A stretch of 5,182 bases of DNA from Candidatus Zixiibacteriota bacterium (lineage in GTDB: Bacteria > Blakebacterota > Blakebacteria > Blakebacterales > Blakebacteraceae): assembly GCA_030604325.1 (NCBI GenBank), contig JAUVWC010000124.1, positions 1 through 5,182 of the forward strand. The letters are read 5' to 3'. This document shows, piece after piece, positions 5,051 through 5,182 of this stretch. Position 1 is the stretch's first letter, and every line of letters starts with the position of its first letter. The notes below the pieces were generated by a model. The model searched no databases, was not told the origin of the DNA, and saw nothing but the letters and a program-made list of their open reading frames with translations. The translations under genes were made by a program, and so were the position numbers.

Positions 5051-5182
5051 TTATTTTCGGGGGCCGATCTTGACGGCTGTACCCGAGGCGGTGACCATCA
5101 GCATACCACCCGAGTGTCCCAGGACCTCATAGTCCAGATCGATGCCCACAACCGCGTCGGCGCCGACCTGCTTGGCTCTGTA
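5051..5182 (-). CDS. YbjQ/UPF0145 family protein, C-terminal 43 residues (5' end outside window)
   Basis: Reading the minus strand from the window edge gives 43 residues ending in a TAA at 5053-5051. The fragment contains [16 protein letters not shown] and then [16 protein letters not shown]. This matches the C-terminal half of the YbjQ/UPF0145 family (Pfam PF01906, once called a putative heavy-metal-binding domain). Family members are about 105-110 residues, so roughly 60 residues lie beyond the window. The family forms small soluble pentamer-like proteins whose biochemical role is not firmly established. The match is by recalled family pattern, without an alignment. The gene is followed by about 135 bases holding a new promoter, so it is probably a separate transcription unit upstream of the envelope cluster, although no terminator is visible after its stop. 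Confidence 0.85.
   Translation of the reverse strand, partial: YRAKQVGADAVVGIDLDYEVLGHSGGMLMVTASGTAVKIGPRK

Overview
The window reads as a GC-rich (roughly 60% by eye) Gram-negative chromosome segment. Every supportable gene lies on the minus strand, so transcription runs from high to low coordinates. The Gram-negative inference rests on the gene pair at 170-2503, which I recognise as the TIGR03546 (DUF2062-type membrane protein) and TIGR03545 (large AsmA-like anchored protein) pair. As I recall, this pair is rare and confined to bacteria with an outer membrane. No gene pins down the phylum; an uncultured soil, sediment or marine lineage (FCB-group, Acidobacteria-like or similar) is a guess.

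Layout in transcription order. (1) 5182-5051: the last 43 residues of a YbjQ/UPF0145-type protein, cut by the window edge. (2) 5001-4972: a good sigma70-type promoter (TTGACG-N18-TAGAAT) followed by a leader of about 50 nt. (3) 4914-4438: a small six-helix membrane protein made of three repeated two-helix hairpins, similar to LiaI/LiaF-type TM regions. Its amber stop is followed in frame by 29 more open codons encoding an acidic Gly/Glu/Pro/Ser tail. (4) 4286-2523: a 587-residue membrane-anchored, extracytoplasmic alpha/beta-hydrolase (putative esterase) with a GGSTGG nucleophile elbow. (5) 2503-1988: the TIGR03546/DUF2062 membrane protein. (6) 1984-170: the TIGR03545 protein, with an N-terminal anchor, AsmA-like start, a helical middle, a strand-rich block and a C-terminal coiled coil. 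(7) 173-144: a very good promoter (TTGACA-N18-TATAAA) overlapping the stop codon of gene 6. It points at a possible new gene starting at 104 and running off the left edge.

Genes 4, 5 and 6 are tightly packed (19-bp gap, then a stop codon abutting the next start) and are almost certainly co-transcribed. Gene 3 may share the transcript from the promoter at 4972-5001. All four products are predicted to be membrane-embedded or membrane-anchored and to face the periplasm, so the cluster looks like a small cell-envelope module. The pair of uncharacterised proteins plus an anchored hydrolase is the best candidate here for an undescribed system. Its substrate cannot be read from the sequence.

The most unusual details are the two amber codons followed by in-frame coding-like sequence (4438-4440 and 1988-1990), the three-fold hairpin repeat in gene 3, and the large N-terminal domain and long insertion of the hydrolase. 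No RNA genes, CRISPR arrays, insertion sequences or convincing intrinsic terminators were seen. No stretch over 300 bases lacks a gene.
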